From assembly GCF_028288205.1 (NCBI RefSeq), contig NZ_JAQBOD010000012.1:1-64000 (forward strand): a DNA stretch of 64,000 nt, read 5' to 3'. Positions 1 to 7,754 of the stretch are shown here, piece by piece. Each line of letters begins with the position of its first letter. The stretch's first letter is position 1. This DNA comes from Mucilaginibacter sp. (GTDB lineage Bacteria; Bacteroidota; Bacteroidia; Sphingobacteriales; Sphingobacteriaceae). A program made the position numbers and the translations under genes. The notes below the pieces were generated by a model. It saw only the letters and a list, made by a program, of their open reading frames with translations, did not search any database and was not told the origin of the DNA.

Positions 1-112
1 AGGCTAAAGGCTAAAGGCTAAAGGCTAAAGGCTAAAGGCTAAAGGCTAAAGGCTAAAGGCTAAAGGCTAAAGGCTAAAGGCTAAAGGCTAAAGGCTAAAG
101 GCTAAAGGCTAA
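1..112. repeat. 7-bp tandem repeat, 16 copies
   Basis: The unit AGGCTAA is repeated 16 times without a mismatch from the first base of the window, so the array probably continues beyond the edge. It ends directly at the palindrome at 111-148. Such a perfect short-period array is prone to slippage and copy-number change. It carries no open reading frame with protein features. Confidence 0.97.
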
Positions 113-148
113 AACAACAAAAGCGGGTATACCCGCTTTTGTTGTTTT
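111..148. terminator. perfect 38-bp palindrome, likely bidirectional terminator
   Basis: The two 19-base halves are exact reverse complements, with a GC-rich core (GCGGGTATACCCGC) flanked by A-rich and T-rich arms. Transcribed from either side this gives a hairpin followed by U-rich sequence. It lies downstream of the minus-strand TPR gene, with one palindromic repeat between them. Confidence 0.7.
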
Positions 149-156
149 AATAAAGT

Positions 157-244
157 GCGTCATTGCGAGGGACGAAGCAATCTCTATGCTATACAGAGTG
201 ACTCTGCTAATCAGGGATTACTTCGTACCTCCTCGCAATGACGC
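157..244. repeat. dispersed palindromic repeat, family A copy 1 (short form)
   Basis: The ends are inverted copies (GCGTCATTGCGAGG and CCTCGCAATGACGC), and the inner arms GAAGCAATCTC and GATTACTTCGT are also complementary. The same ends recur at 4151, 13037, 25216, 29459, 33133, 44850, 51157 and 60102. It lies just downstream of the minus-strand TPR gene. Confidence 0.93.
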
Positions 245-267
245 GTTTTTTATGATGGATTATAAAG

Positions 268-789
268 TTACTCCGTAATATGATAAGTATAAGCCTGGGT
301 TTGCTGCATTTTTGAGCGCACCCTTTTCAGGCTTTGTTCAATGTTTACCTTTTCTTCGTTTTCAGTTACTTCCATAAACGCTTTTTGATAGGCTTCCAAT
401 GCTTTTGTCCACTGCTTGTTCTTTTCATAAAACAGTCCTAAAAGGTCATATATACCTGCAGCATCGGCTCCAGGTGTGTTCAACGCTTTTATAGAGATGG
501 TAGCTACCTGTTTTTCCATATTCAAAAACACCAGCAAATCAAGATAGTGGGTGTAATTATCCGGGAATGATGGTTCCAACTCCATACAGGTTTTAAAATG
601 ATAGCCTGCTGTTTGATAATCTTTTATTTCGTAATAATATATGATGCCTAACTGGTAATGTGCCCTGGCATATAAAGGATCGTTACTGATAATCTCGTTC
701 AGTAAGTTCAATCCCTTAGGGGTTTCTCCAAATGATAATTCATCAACGGCCTGCAAATACTTTTCTTCGATAGTATAATAAGTGTCCAT
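268..789 (-). CDS. tetratricopeptide-repeat protein
   Basis: A 173-residue soluble protein with about three degenerate TPR units (roughly residues 8-40, 43-76 and 112-145), the last reading LGLFYEKNKQWTKALEAYQK. No signal peptide or membrane segment is seen, so a cytoplasmic protein-interaction role is likely. TPR folds are helical scaffolds and give no specific substrate. The ATG at 789 starts a well-formed protein. It stands alone, with the family A repeat and the palindrome at 111-148 downstream. The specific function is unknown. Confidence 0.8.
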   Translation of the reverse strand: MDTYYTIEEKYLQAVDELSFGETPKGLNLLNEIISNDPLYARAHYQLGIIYYYEIKDYQTAGYHFKTCMELEPSFPDNYTHYLDLLVFLNMEKQVATISIKALNTPGADAAGIYDLLGLFYEKNKQWTKALEAYQKAFMEVTENEEKVNIEQSLKRVRSKMQQTQAYTYHITE

Positions 790-1129
790 AAATTTTGTAA
801 TGTATTAAGCCTGCCTAACGCAAACTTTAAATTGAATAAATAATGATGTAAAATTCTGCCGGTGTAATAGTGCTTGCTAAACCGGGCTAGAGAAGAGTAT
901 CATTGATGCATAACCCTTCTGCAGTGCTCCCTTAGGCCACATAATATTTTTTGAGCAGAATGAATTGTGAAACAGCATCATTTATTTTTTTTCCAAATTT
1001 ACACTTATTGCATGAGATTGCAAAATGTGTTGTATACGAGGGCATTATGAGAGACGCATGTGATGCATCTCTATGTAAAAAGACAGACCGTAGAGACGCA
1101 TTACATACGTCTCCTAATTTTAATATTAA
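790..1129. other. gene-free stretch with one palindromic repeat
   Basis: This 340-base gap separates the TPR gene from the small gene at 1130. It holds the family B repeat at 1051-1113. The short plus-strand frame at 951-1133 runs through that repeat and has no protein-like composition. I see no tRNA or other structured RNA here. Confidence 0.6.
1051..1113. repeat. dispersed palindromic repeat, family B copy 1
   Basis: The arms GAGACGCATGTGATGCATCT and its near inverse (TAGAGACGCATTACATACGT, then CTC) flank a short A-rich centre. A second copy lies at 16117-16174, with the same GACGCAT / GCGTCTCTAC words. The copies are imperfect, which suggests age or drift. Confidence 0.85.
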
Positions 1130-1372
1130 TTAAGCAGCAATCGCAGCTTTTGATCCTTCAATCAGAAAATTGGTCTTTAGTTCTTTTTCGGATACAATCA
1201 CACTGAAATCATCGTACTTTATCCCGTGCTCTAAGGGGTACAGTGTGTAACCTCTTTTTAAAGCATCATATATGCCTAGTTCAAAAATCTCGTCTTGTTT
1301 TTTTCCTTTTATCTTGGCGCCGCTTACTAACTGATAAGCGTCGAGTATTTGTTCAAAATTAGTATTCTTCAT
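1130..1372 (-). CDS. small hypothetical protein, possible last gene of the ABC operon
   Basis: I do not recognise this 80-residue protein. It is predicted soluble, mixed alpha/beta, with no cysteines or signal peptide. The frame can be extended to a TTG at 1390, but the ATG at 1372 gives a normal N-terminus (MKNTNFEQILDAYQ) and is preferred. It begins about 30 bases after the ABC ATPase stop on the same strand, so co-transcription with the importer is plausible. It could equally be independent; no motif ties it to transport. Confidence 0.6.
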   Translation of the reverse strand: MKNTNFEQILDAYQLVSGAKIKGKKQDEIFELGIYDALKRGYTLYPLEHGIKYDDFSVIVSEKELKTNFLIEGSKAAIAA

Positions 1373-1405
1373 AGTAGCATAGCTATACAATTACTCTGCC
1401 ACTTT

Positions 1406-2155
1406 TTATCCAAACCAGTCAAAAAGGTCGCTTTGCTTTAAATCTGACTTTTGGCTGTTACTCAGATCACGCAATACCAGGCCCTCGCTCATTTGTATAA
1501 TACGTGTGCCATAATTGTAGGCATCCTTCAGGTTATGGGTGATCAATATTGCAGTCAGTTTAAAATCTGTGATCAGTTTGTCGGCTGTACGCATCACCAC
1601 ATCAGCTGATCGCGGGTCGAGCGCTGCAGTGGGTTCGTCAAGCAGCAGTACCTTGCAGCTATCCATCACACTCATTAATAAAGTTAAAGCCTGGCGTTGC
1701 CCGCCTGATAGTGTACCCATTGGCTGCTCTATCTTATTCTCCAACCCCATACCCAGCGTGGCTATTTTTTCCTTTACCTGCTGTTTAAACTGATCATTGA
1801 TACCGATAGATAATCCCTTGGCTTTAGTACGGATAGCTGCCAGTCTAAAATTATCCAAAATGCTCAGATCAGATGCGGTGCCGCTTATTGGGTTCTGGAA
1901 AACCCGGGCAATCCACTGGCTTCTTTTATAATCTGTTAACTTGCTTACATCATTACTATCAATGCTGATACTCCCTATATCTGGAAACTCACTGCCTGCC
2001 ACCAGGTTCAAAAGTGTGGTTTTACCCGAACCGTTTGAACCTACGATCACCAGGAATTCGTCATCAGTTATATTCAGCTTGATGCCATTAACCGCGTTTA
2101 CCTGGTTAGCCTTACCCCTATTAAAAACTTTATGAACATCTTTAATAACTATCAT
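1406..2155 (-). CDS. ABC transporter ATP-binding protein (TrpXYZ-type importer)
   Basis: This 249-residue ATPase energises import by the permease encoded just upstream. Walker A is GSNGSGKT at residues 39-46, the signature LSGGQ is at 149-153, and Walker B is VLLLDE at 169-174, followed by a D-loop. Its ATG overlaps the permease stop codon by four bases, indicating translational coupling. The combination with a BPD_transp_2 permease and an ABC_sub_bind lipoprotein is the known arrangement of TrpXYZ-like aromatic amino-acid importers. The real substrate cannot be read from sequence. Confidence 0.92.
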   Translation of the reverse strand: MIVIKDVHKVFNRGKANQVNAVNGIKLNITDDEFLVIVGSNGSGKTTLLNLVAGSEFPDIGSISIDSNDVSKLTDYKRSQWIARVFQNPISGTASDLSILDNFRLAAIRTKAKGLSIGINDQFKQQVKEKIATLGMGLENKIEQPMGTLSGGQRQALTLLMSVMDSCKVLLLDEPTAALDPRSADVVMRTADKLITDFKLTAILITHNLKDAYNYGTRIIQMSEGLVLRDLSNSQKSDLKQSDLFDWFG

Positions 2156-3021
2156 GACGCTTTCAGGAATGATAAACGGGGTAAACTCACTATGAGCAGT
2201 ACAAAACCGGCAGTAATCAGTTTAAGCAGATTAGCATCAACCCCAATAGCTAAAGTAAAGGCCAAAACCAATTGAAATATTACAGCACCGGTAAGCACCA
2301 ATACCAGGCTGAGCCAAACTTTGGTAATCCGGAACCAATTAATCAGCGTTTCGGCAATGATAACCGAGCCCAAGCCTACGATAACGATGCCTATCCCCAT
2401 ACTGATATCCGCAAAACCCTGAAACTGTACAATCAAATATCCGCTGAGTGCTGTAAGCGCGTTGGCTAGCGCCAGTCCGGTAATTTTCATCCGGTCGGTA
2501 TTTACACCCAGCGCCCTGATCATGGATTCGCTGTTGCCCGTTGCCCGCATAGCTAAACCAAAATCTGTTTTTAGCAGGTAACCTATTAAAAAAGTGATTA
2601 CAATAACAAATACCGATAAAATCCAGAAAGCATTCTGATTGGGATCTTTAACTAAATTCAATAAAGAAAACAAGGATGATACACTGATCAGCGGCAAATT
2701 TGATCGCCCCATGATGGTTAGGTTAACGGAATAAAGTGCTGTCATGACCAGGATACCGGCCAACAGAGCATTTATCTTTAGCTTGGTATGTATAAGTCCA
2801 GTCAAGGCCCCTGCAATTCCTCCCGCGATGATAACCGCAGGTAAAATAATATAGGGCGATTGATGATGAGTAAGCAAAACACCCGTAACCACCCCGCCCA
2901 GCGTATAACTGCCATCGGTGGTGATATCGGGTATGTTAAATATCTTCATAGATATATAAATACCCAATGCCAGCGCCGAAAAGCAAAGTCCCTGTAATAA
3001 AGCGGTAAGGTAAAAATCCAT
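2152..3021 (-). CDS. ABC transporter permease (BPD_transp_2 family)
   Basis: A 289-residue, very hydrophobic inner-membrane protein with about eight predicted helices. It carries the loop typical of branched-chain/TrpY-like permeases, with DFGLAMRATGNSESMIRALG in the middle third. It should form the translocation channel, probably as a homodimer with two ATPases. Its start touches the stop of the binding-protein gene and its stop overlaps the ATPase start, so the three genes form a tight operon running leftward. Confidence 0.92.
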   Translation of the reverse strand: MDFYLTALLQGLCFSALALGIYISMKIFNIPDITTDGSYTLGGVVTGVLLTHHQSPYIILPAVIIAGGIAGALTGLIHTKLKINALLAGILVMTALYSVNLTIMGRSNLPLISVSSLFSLLNLVKDPNQNAFWILSVFVIVITFLIGYLLKTDFGLAMRATGNSESMIRALGVNTDRMKITGLALANALTALSGYLIVQFQGFADISMGIGIVIVGLGSVIIAETLINWFRITKVWLSLVLVLTGAVIFQLVLAFTLAIGVDANLLKLITAGFVLLIVSLPRLSFLKAS

Positions 3022-3995
3022 TATTTAACAGCCTCGAAATTTGACGGGACAGTAATATTATATTTTTTGGCAGCAGCCGGGTTATATACCCGTTTCCTGA
3101 TCTTCACCATTTGCGGCGCTAAACCATCGGTTTTATGATTCTTCAGGAAGTAGGCGGCCTGCTTGCCAGCCTGGTATCCCCATTGGTAAATATCAGCCCC
3201 AAAAGCAGCAACCGCGCCACGCTGTACCAAACCGGCTTCGCTGGTAAATATCGGAACGTTCTTCTGGTTGCAACTTTTCAATATAGTTTCGAACGAAGCA
3301 AAAACCGTATTGTCAGGATTGGCAAAAAAGGCATCGATATTTTTGCTCAACAGCGATTGTGTAACCAATTGTGCATCAGCTGATGTATTAACCGGTAAGG
3401 CAACAATAGTTATATTTTGCTTTTCGGCCAATGATTTGATCTTGTTCAACGCATCGGTTGATTGTGGTTCTGATTGATTATAGATCATCCCGATCACCAG
3501 CTTAGCACCTTTTGGTTTAAGCAGTTTAGGGATAATGGCAAATGAAGTATCGATATAGTTCAGATCCTCCAGCGCGCCGAAAAGATTAGCCGGCGCCTTA
3601 CCATGTGCATCAAGCACCTTCATACGCTCCGGAACTGGTGATACCATAGCAAATACAGGTATGGTTTTGGTGTTTTGTAATGCAGTTACCGTTGCCAATG
3701 TAGTACTGGTAGCCAGCAGATCAACTTTTTCAGATACAAAATAATTCACGATTTGTGTAAGCGTAGGGATATTGCCCTGTGCATTACGGTATTCGATCTG
3801 CACTGTTTTTTTATCCTCGCTAAAACCCTCTTTCTTTAAAGCATCGGTAAACCCGGTACGGGCCTGCGCTATAGTAGCATCTTCAAAAGCATCCACAAAG
3901 CCAGCTACAGGTACCGAGGTCTGCTTTGGCTTGGGTTTGCATGACACTATGGAGATCAATAAAAACGCGGCGGGTATGTATTTAAAAAACTTCAT
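3021..3995 (-). CDS. ABC transporter substrate-binding lipoprotein (ABC_sub_bind family)
   Basis: A 324-residue lipoprotein: hydrophobic signal followed by lipobox ISIVSC, so Cys19 should be lipidated. The two-lobe fold of the ABC_sub_bind (former DUF534) family is suggested by conserved stretches such as VDLLATSTTLATVTALQ and the C-terminal YQWGYQAGKQAA. Relatives bind tryptophan, tyrosine or similar small molecules. It is the first gene of the three-gene operon, as is usual for the protein needed in excess. Substrate is inferred by family only. Confidence 0.9.
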   Translation of the reverse strand: MKFFKYIPAAFLLISIVSCKPKPKQTSVPVAGFVDAFEDATIAQARTGFTDALKKEGFSEDKKTVQIEYRNAQGNIPTLTQIVNYFVSEKVDLLATSTTLATVTALQNTKTIPVFAMVSPVPERMKVLDAHGKAPANLFGALEDLNYIDTSFAIIPKLLKPKGAKLVIGMIYNQSEPQSTDALNKIKSLAEKQNITIVALPVNTSADAQLVTQSLLSKNIDAFFANPDNTVFASFETILKSCNQKNVPIFTSEAGLVQRGAVAAFGADIYQWGYQAGKQAAYFLKNHKTDGLAPQMVKIRKRVYNPAAAKKYNITVPSNFEAVK

Positions 3996-4295
3996 CGTAC
4001 TAAGTTATGTAATTGCCCTGAAAGCTAAAAGCAGAACGGTAAAAGGTGAAATTAGTTTTACAAACCCTCGGTAGACTCACCCGGCCTGCGCTTTGCCACC
4101 CTCTCTTCGCCTGCGGCGGAAAGAGGGAACTTGCAATCTTTTATCTACACGTGTCATTGCGAGGTACGAAGCAATCTCTATGTTATACAGAGCCACCCTG
4201 TAAATCGGGGATTGCTTCGTACCTCGCAATGACACCTGTATAGAAAAGTGTCACAGCCGAAAGAGGCGACGAACACCGCGCCCGTCGAGGTGGGT
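3996..4295. other. gene-free stretch made largely of nested repeats
   Basis: This 300-base stretch lies between the start of the ABC operon and the stop of the Nudix gene. It holds the outer repeat (4069-4301) with a family A copy nested inside it. The operon promoter should lie in roughly 3996-4068, but no clear TAnnTTTG element was seen on the minus strand. Confidence 0.6.
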
Positions 4296-4301
4296 CTACC
4301 T
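4069..4301. repeat. composite repeat with inverted ends, containing a nested family A element
   Basis: The left end (GGTAGACTCACCCGGCCTGC, then a CCCTCT/AGAGGG hairpin at 4099-4127) and the right end (AAAGAGGCGACGAAC to GTGGGTCTACC) are imperfect inverted copies. A complete family A palindrome sits between them. The right arm reads into the Nudix gene and supplies its TAG stop codon. Confidence 0.75.
4151..4235. repeat. dispersed palindromic repeat, family A copy 2 (short form)
   Basis: Ends GTGTCATTGCGAGGTACGAA and its inverse TTCGTACCTCGCAATGACAC match perfectly. The centre keeps the AATCTCTATG-TATACAGAG segment also found in copies 1 and 4. Confidence 0.93.
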
Positions 4302-4751
4302 TGCCGCCATCAGCACCTCAATAAATCCTACCTGCGCCGGGTTGATCTTTATTTTGGCAGTATCGGCATCAAACCATTCTGCCCTGTCCACTTCCGGGAA
4401 TGATTGTTGTTTGCCGGAACGTGGCGGCCATTCTATTTCAAAATGATTGCTTTTGATCGTAGTGTGATCAATATCACCCTCAACAGCCCAGCCATGCACT
4501 ATTTTTCCGCCTTTTTGCTTTATGGTGTTTAATTGTCTGAATTTGCCGGTAATGGCCTGTCCTGTTTCTTCTTCAAACTCCCGTTTGGCAGCTACCAGCA
4601 GGTCTTCGCTATCCAAAACCTCACCCTTGGGGATCGTCCAGCTGCCATTGTCCTTATTCTTGTAAAACGGGCCGCCGGGGTGTACCAGAAAAACCTGCAG
4701 CACATCACTAACCCTGCGATATAACAGGATGCCGGCACTTTGTTTACTCAT
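4296..4751 (-). CDS. Nudix hydrolase
   Basis: A 151-residue hydrolase of nucleoside diphosphates linked to another group. The Nudix box is complete: G43, E49, R57-E58, E61-E62 and G64 fit GX5EX7REUXEEXGU. The N-terminus SAGILLYRR and the segment SWTIPKGEVLD resemble the ADP-ribose/diadenosine group, but the substrate is not determined by this. The gene is single. Its last codon and stop lie within the arm of the composite repeat at 4069-4301. Confidence 0.92.
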   Translation of the reverse strand: MSKQSAGILLYRRVSDVLQVFLVHPGGPFYKNKDNGSWTIPKGEVLDSEDLLVAAKREFEEETGQAITGKFRQLNTIKQKGGKIVHGWAVEGDIDHTTIKSNHFEIEWPPRSGKQQSFPEVDRAEWFDADTAKIKINPAQVGFIEVLMAAR

Positions 4752-4834
4752 AGATTAATATTTAAAAGCAAGTTAATAAAAGCACAATGTATTATTGTTA
4801 TTTTTATGACAACCTAAAATACTTTTAACAAAAC

Positions 4835-5332
4835 ATGACTGACACCAGGTGGACAACATTTAAACTAATTGCTGATTTTGATACAGATGTACGTAGTATT
4901 TACGAAGCGTGGGCCACTCCCGCCGGGCTCGAAAACTGGTTTTTACGCAAAGCCGTTTTTTGTGCCATAGCTGGTCGCGAACGTGAATCGCATGAATTTA
5001 TAAAGAAAGAAGACACCTATTCCTGGTACTGGTATGGCTATAGCGATGAAACGGTGGAGTACGGACAGGTGCTGGAAAATAATGGCGCTGATCTGCTCAA
5101 ATTCACTTTTACCGGCGGCAGCATAGTTACCATTGATATACAGAATAAATATGGCTTAACCATAGTTGAACTCACCCAGGAAAACATCCCCGAAGAAAGC
5201 GATCCTGCAAAAAATTTGTATGTACAATGCCAAACCGGGTGGACATTCTTTTTAACCAACCTGAAATCGGTAATTGAAGGTGGTAAAGATCTGCGGAATA
5301 AAAGAGAGGATCTGTTTAGCAGTTTTAAGTGA
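4835..5332 (+). CDS. SRPBCC / AHSA1-domain protein
   Basis: A 165-residue protein with the START-like helix-grip fold of the AHSA1 family: N-terminal strand, then the helix around SIYEAWATPAGLENWFL, then antiparallel strands and a long C-terminal helix with TGWTFFLTNLKSVIEGG. These domains form a hydrophobic cavity; roles include ligand binding or Hsp90-like co-chaperone functions, and none can be assigned here. It is divergent from the Nudix gene, with 83 bases between start codons. Two further AHSA1 proteins lie at 15673 and 46061, each behind an ArsR gene; this one has no adjacent regulator. Confidence 0.85.
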   Translation: MTDTRWTTFKLIADFDTDVRSIYEAWATPAGLENWFLRKAVFCAIAGRERESHEFIKKEDTYSWYWYGYSDETVEYGQVLENNGADLLKFTFTGGSIVTIDIQNKYGLTIVELTQENIPEESDPAKNLYVQCQTGWTFFLTNLKSVIEGGKDLRNKREDLFSSFK

Positions 5333-5472
5333 TTTGTCTGAACCTTGATTAATCAGATTAAAGGACTGACAGGATTTTTCCTTTTTATATTTTATCATGC
5401 TGAACGGAGTGAAGCATCTATTATCCAACTTTCATAGTGCATTAATAGATCCTTCGTTCCTCAGGATAACAA
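5333..5472. repeat. two intergenic repeats (GTCTGAACC type and TGCTGAACGG palindrome)
   Basis: At 5333-5385 is a GTCTGAACC...ACAGGATTTTT sequence that recurs at 9168-9215 and in part at 38952. At 5393-5471 an imperfect palindrome has arms TTATCATGCTGAACGGAGTG and CCTTCGTTCCTCAGGATAAC. No gene is present. Confidence 0.65.
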
Positions 5473-5530
5473 TGTAAAATCAACAGTAGTATTTCCATTT
5501 TATCCTGACAAAAAACAACCACATTATATT

Positions 5531-5538
5531 TAGCTTTG
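5531..5538 (+). promoter_or_regulatory. candidate -7 element for ribE
   Basis: TAGCTTTG fits the Bacteroidota -7 consensus TAnnTTTG and lies 48 bases before the ribE start. No clear TTG at -33 accompanies it, so the call is tentative. Confidence 0.35.
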
Positions 5539-5585
5539 TCACCAATCAAAAAACTTCTCCGCCTTCTGGCGGAGGCCAGGAACAT

Positions 5586-6170
5586 ATGTTTACAGGAATT
5601 ATAGAAACATTAGGTAAAGTGACCGATCTGCAACAAGATCAGGGCAATTTAAATATCACCATTGAATCGGCTATATCACATGAGCTCAAGATTGATCAAT
5701 CGGTATCACACAATGGCGTTTGTTTAACCGTAGTAGCGCTGGCCGATGGCCTGCATGTAGTTACTGCTATTGAGGAGACCCTGAATAAAACCAACCTGGC
5801 ACACCTTCAAGTTGGCGAACCCGTGAACCTGGAGCGCTGTATGCAAATGAACGCCCGTTTGGATGGTCATATTGTACAGGGCCATGTTGATCAAACTGCC
5901 ATTTGCACCGCCTTTAAAGAACTTGACGGCAGCTGGGAATATACTTTTGAGTACGATACCGCTACCGGCAATGTAACCGTTGAAAAAGGTTCTATCTGTA
6001 TTAACGGTATCAGCCTAACTGTGGTAAACTCCAAAGCCAATAGCTTTTCGGTGGCCATTATCCCCTACACTTTTGAGCATACTAACCTGCATAATGTGCG
6101 CGAAGGCTCGGTTGTAAACCTGGAGTTTGATATCATCGGTAAATACGTAGCCAGGTTGATGCAACGTTAA
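5586..6170 (+). CDS. ribE: riboflavin synthase
   Basis: Catalyses dismutation of two 6,7-dimethyl-8-ribityllumazine molecules to riboflavin. The 194-residue protein opens with MFTGII, the family hallmark, and has two homologous lumazine-binding barrels (about 1-97 and 98-194), each with a GVCLTV / GISLTV segment. The second carries the FDIIGKYVAR terminal helix that drives trimer formation. The stop overlaps the convergent TPR gene by four bases. No other rib genes are next to it, and no FMN riboswitch is seen upstream. Confidence 0.96.
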   Translation: MFTGIIETLGKVTDLQQDQGNLNITIESAISHELKIDQSVSHNGVCLTVVALADGLHVVTAIEETLNKTNLAHLQVGEPVNLERCMQMNARLDGHIVQGHVDQTAICTAFKELDGSWEYTFEYDTATGNVTVEKGSICINGISLTVVNSKANSFSVAIIPYTFEHTNLHNVREGSVVNLEFDIIGKYVARLMQR

Positions 6171-7321
6171 TTCGAATTGGCAAGTTCAGTTACCCTCGAT
6201 CTGGAATAAGCAAGATATTTCTCCTCCTTAACAGGAGGTTTACTTGCCATGTATTTTTTATAATACTTTACAGCAAGCTTTTTGTTCTTTATATCCGAAT
6301 CATAAATGGTAGCCAACAGATAGTAAATGATTGGTTTTTCCGTAAACTGTAAGCCTTTTTGATAGGCTAAAATTGCTTTTTGATATTTTTTTCTGATCTC
6401 ATAACTATCGGCCATTTCGGCATAATAATCACTTATATTGGTTGAAATACCTGCATCAATAGCTTTGCCAAGGTTTTCAATGGCCTTAGGCTGATCTTTA
6501 AGTGCTTTGTAAGCTAACGCAGCAATATAAAAACTCGTTTCTGACTGTTCCATAGGTCCTATTCCGGCAAAAGTTTCTACACTACAGGTATAATCCTTCA
6601 GATTGTAATACGCAGCACCAAGTTTGGTTAAAACAAAACCGTTACCACTGCCAAGCTGAATAAGTTTTAAACAAGTGCTTTTAACGGCCTCAAATTTTTT
6701 TTGTGAATAGGTAAGCTTTAACAGACTTTGCAATAAATTAATATTATCGGGATCTTGATTAATGGCTTCATTCAGTACTTTTTCGGCCGTGTCATATTGT
6801 TTAAACGTTACATACATATCACTCAGATCAGCCGCCACATCTGGTTCAGCGGGGTTAATTTTATTGGCTTTTTGAAGATTCACCAGCATCCCCGGCAAAT
6901 CGCCCTTATCCAGGCATATTTTACTCAATTGTTTAAATACTAAAAAATTAGTAGTATCCTTTCGGCTCAGTATTTTATAATACAACTCGGCTTTTAAGTT
7001 ATTTCCCCGGCGCAGGTTTATGCCCCCAAGGCTAAACAAAACCGCATTATTAGTTGAATCAATATCATACATACGCTGATAGTATCCTTCTGCATCAGGC
7101 AGCTTACCTGCCATTTGCGATGTGTAGGCCAGTTTGCTGAGTACTTTGATATTGGTTACCGGCTCCGGGTATGTTTTTTTCAAATAATCCGCGGCCTCAG
7201 CAAAACGCTGATTCTGATAATAATCAAGCAACAAAGAATCATTACCTGTTGATGATTGCTGGGCCTTTAAGTTTAATAATATACCGCAAACGAGTAAAAA
7301 AGACAATGTAAACTCTTTCAT
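6167..7321 (-). CDS. exported TPR-repeat protein
   Basis: A 384-residue protein with a signal peptide (hydrophobic core FTLSFLLVCGILLNL, cleavage near KAQQ), then at least eight tandem TPR-like units covering the rest; one reads AAYYNLKDYTCSVETFAGIG. It should act in the periplasm or at the outer membrane as a protein-binding scaffold; partner unknown. Two perfect AACTAA-N4-TTAGTT inverted repeats begin only four bases upstream of the start codon, so transcription is probably repressed by a regulator not encoded nearby. It converges on ribE. Confidence 0.85.
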   Translation of the reverse strand: MKEFTLSFLLVCGILLNLKAQQSSTGNDSLLLDYYQNQRFAEAADYLKKTYPEPVTNIKVLSKLAYTSQMAGKLPDAEGYYQRMYDIDSTNNAVLFSLGGINLRRGNNLKAELYYKILSRKDTTNFLVFKQLSKICLDKGDLPGMLVNLQKANKINPAEPDVAADLSDMYVTFKQYDTAEKVLNEAINQDPDNINLLQSLLKLTYSQKKFEAVKSTCLKLIQLGSGNGFVLTKLGAAYYNLKDYTCSVETFAGIGPMEQSETSFYIAALAYKALKDQPKAIENLGKAIDAGISTNISDYYAEMADSYEIRKKYQKAILAYQKGLQFTEKPIIYYLLATIYDSDIKNKKLAVKYYKKYMASKPPVKEEKYLAYSRSRVTELANSN

Positions 7322-7324
7322 ATG

Positions 7325-7359
7325 AACTAACGTTTTAGTTTTAAACTAAAGTATTAGTT
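7325..7359 (-). promoter_or_regulatory. tandem AACTAA-N4-TTAGTT operator
   Basis: Two exact copies of a 16-bp inverted repeat, 7325-7340 and 7344-7359, lie 19 bp apart with half-sites spaced 9-10 bp. They immediately precede the TPR gene read leftward. The length and symmetry suit a dimeric TetR-like repressor; no such gene is in the window. Confidence 0.7.
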
Positions 7360-7439
7360 ATAAGTGATAAATCCAAATATTTAAACAATTTTTCCTTTTA
7401 GAGGTTAATGAGATATACTGTAAATTAAAAACAAACACT

Positions 7440-7730
7440 ATGGATAAGTTAAAGAAGTTTGGACTGATGGAGAAAATTGTCCATGAACTGGAAGATTTGA
7501 AAAACAGTCAGCAGGCTATTATTACCAAGCTTGCCAAAATAGAAGTTGACAATATGGAACTGGGTGATAAAAGGTTGGAAAAAGACCTCCCCGATATGCA
7601 CCAGCGTGTATCTGATAACCTGGATAACATTGCCAGCATCCTCGAAGATTTTGCCAATCAGACCAGTAATTTTAGCGACAGCAATAACATTCAAGCGCTA
7701 AAGGAGCAGGACGCTATTAATAAACTATAA
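7440..7730 (+). CDS. small coiled-coil hypothetical protein
   Basis: A 96-residue, highly charged protein with no cysteines, signal peptide or membrane segment. Heptad-like spacing in residues 10-35 (EKIVHELEDLKNSQQAIITK) and 50-85 suggests a helical, probably coiled-coil protein. I recognise no family. It is a single gene, convergent with the next, and shares the terminator at 7737-7754. The start ATG follows an A-rich leader, as is common in this genome. Confidence 0.65.
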   Translation: MDKLKKFGLMEKIVHELEDLKNSQQAIITKLAKIEVDNMELGDKRLEKDLPDMHQRVSDNLDNIASILEDFANQTSNFSDSNNIQALKEQDAINKL

Positions 7731-7736
7731 AAATGG

Positions 7737-7754
7737 ATCCCCGGAAACGGGGAT
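7737..7754. terminator. terminator between convergent genes
   Basis: ATCCCCG-GAAA-CGGGGAT forms a perfect 7-bp stem with a GNRA-like loop, between two convergent stop codons. An A-run on one side and T-rich sequence on the other fit termination in both directions. Confidence 0.8.

Noticed and set aside
1..112. Possible CRISPR array
   Set aside because: The repeat unit is 7 bp without spacers; it is a simple tandem repeat.
951..1133. Plus-strand reading frame of 60 codons
   Set aside because: It runs through the family B palindrome, has no protein-like composition and no match to any family I know.
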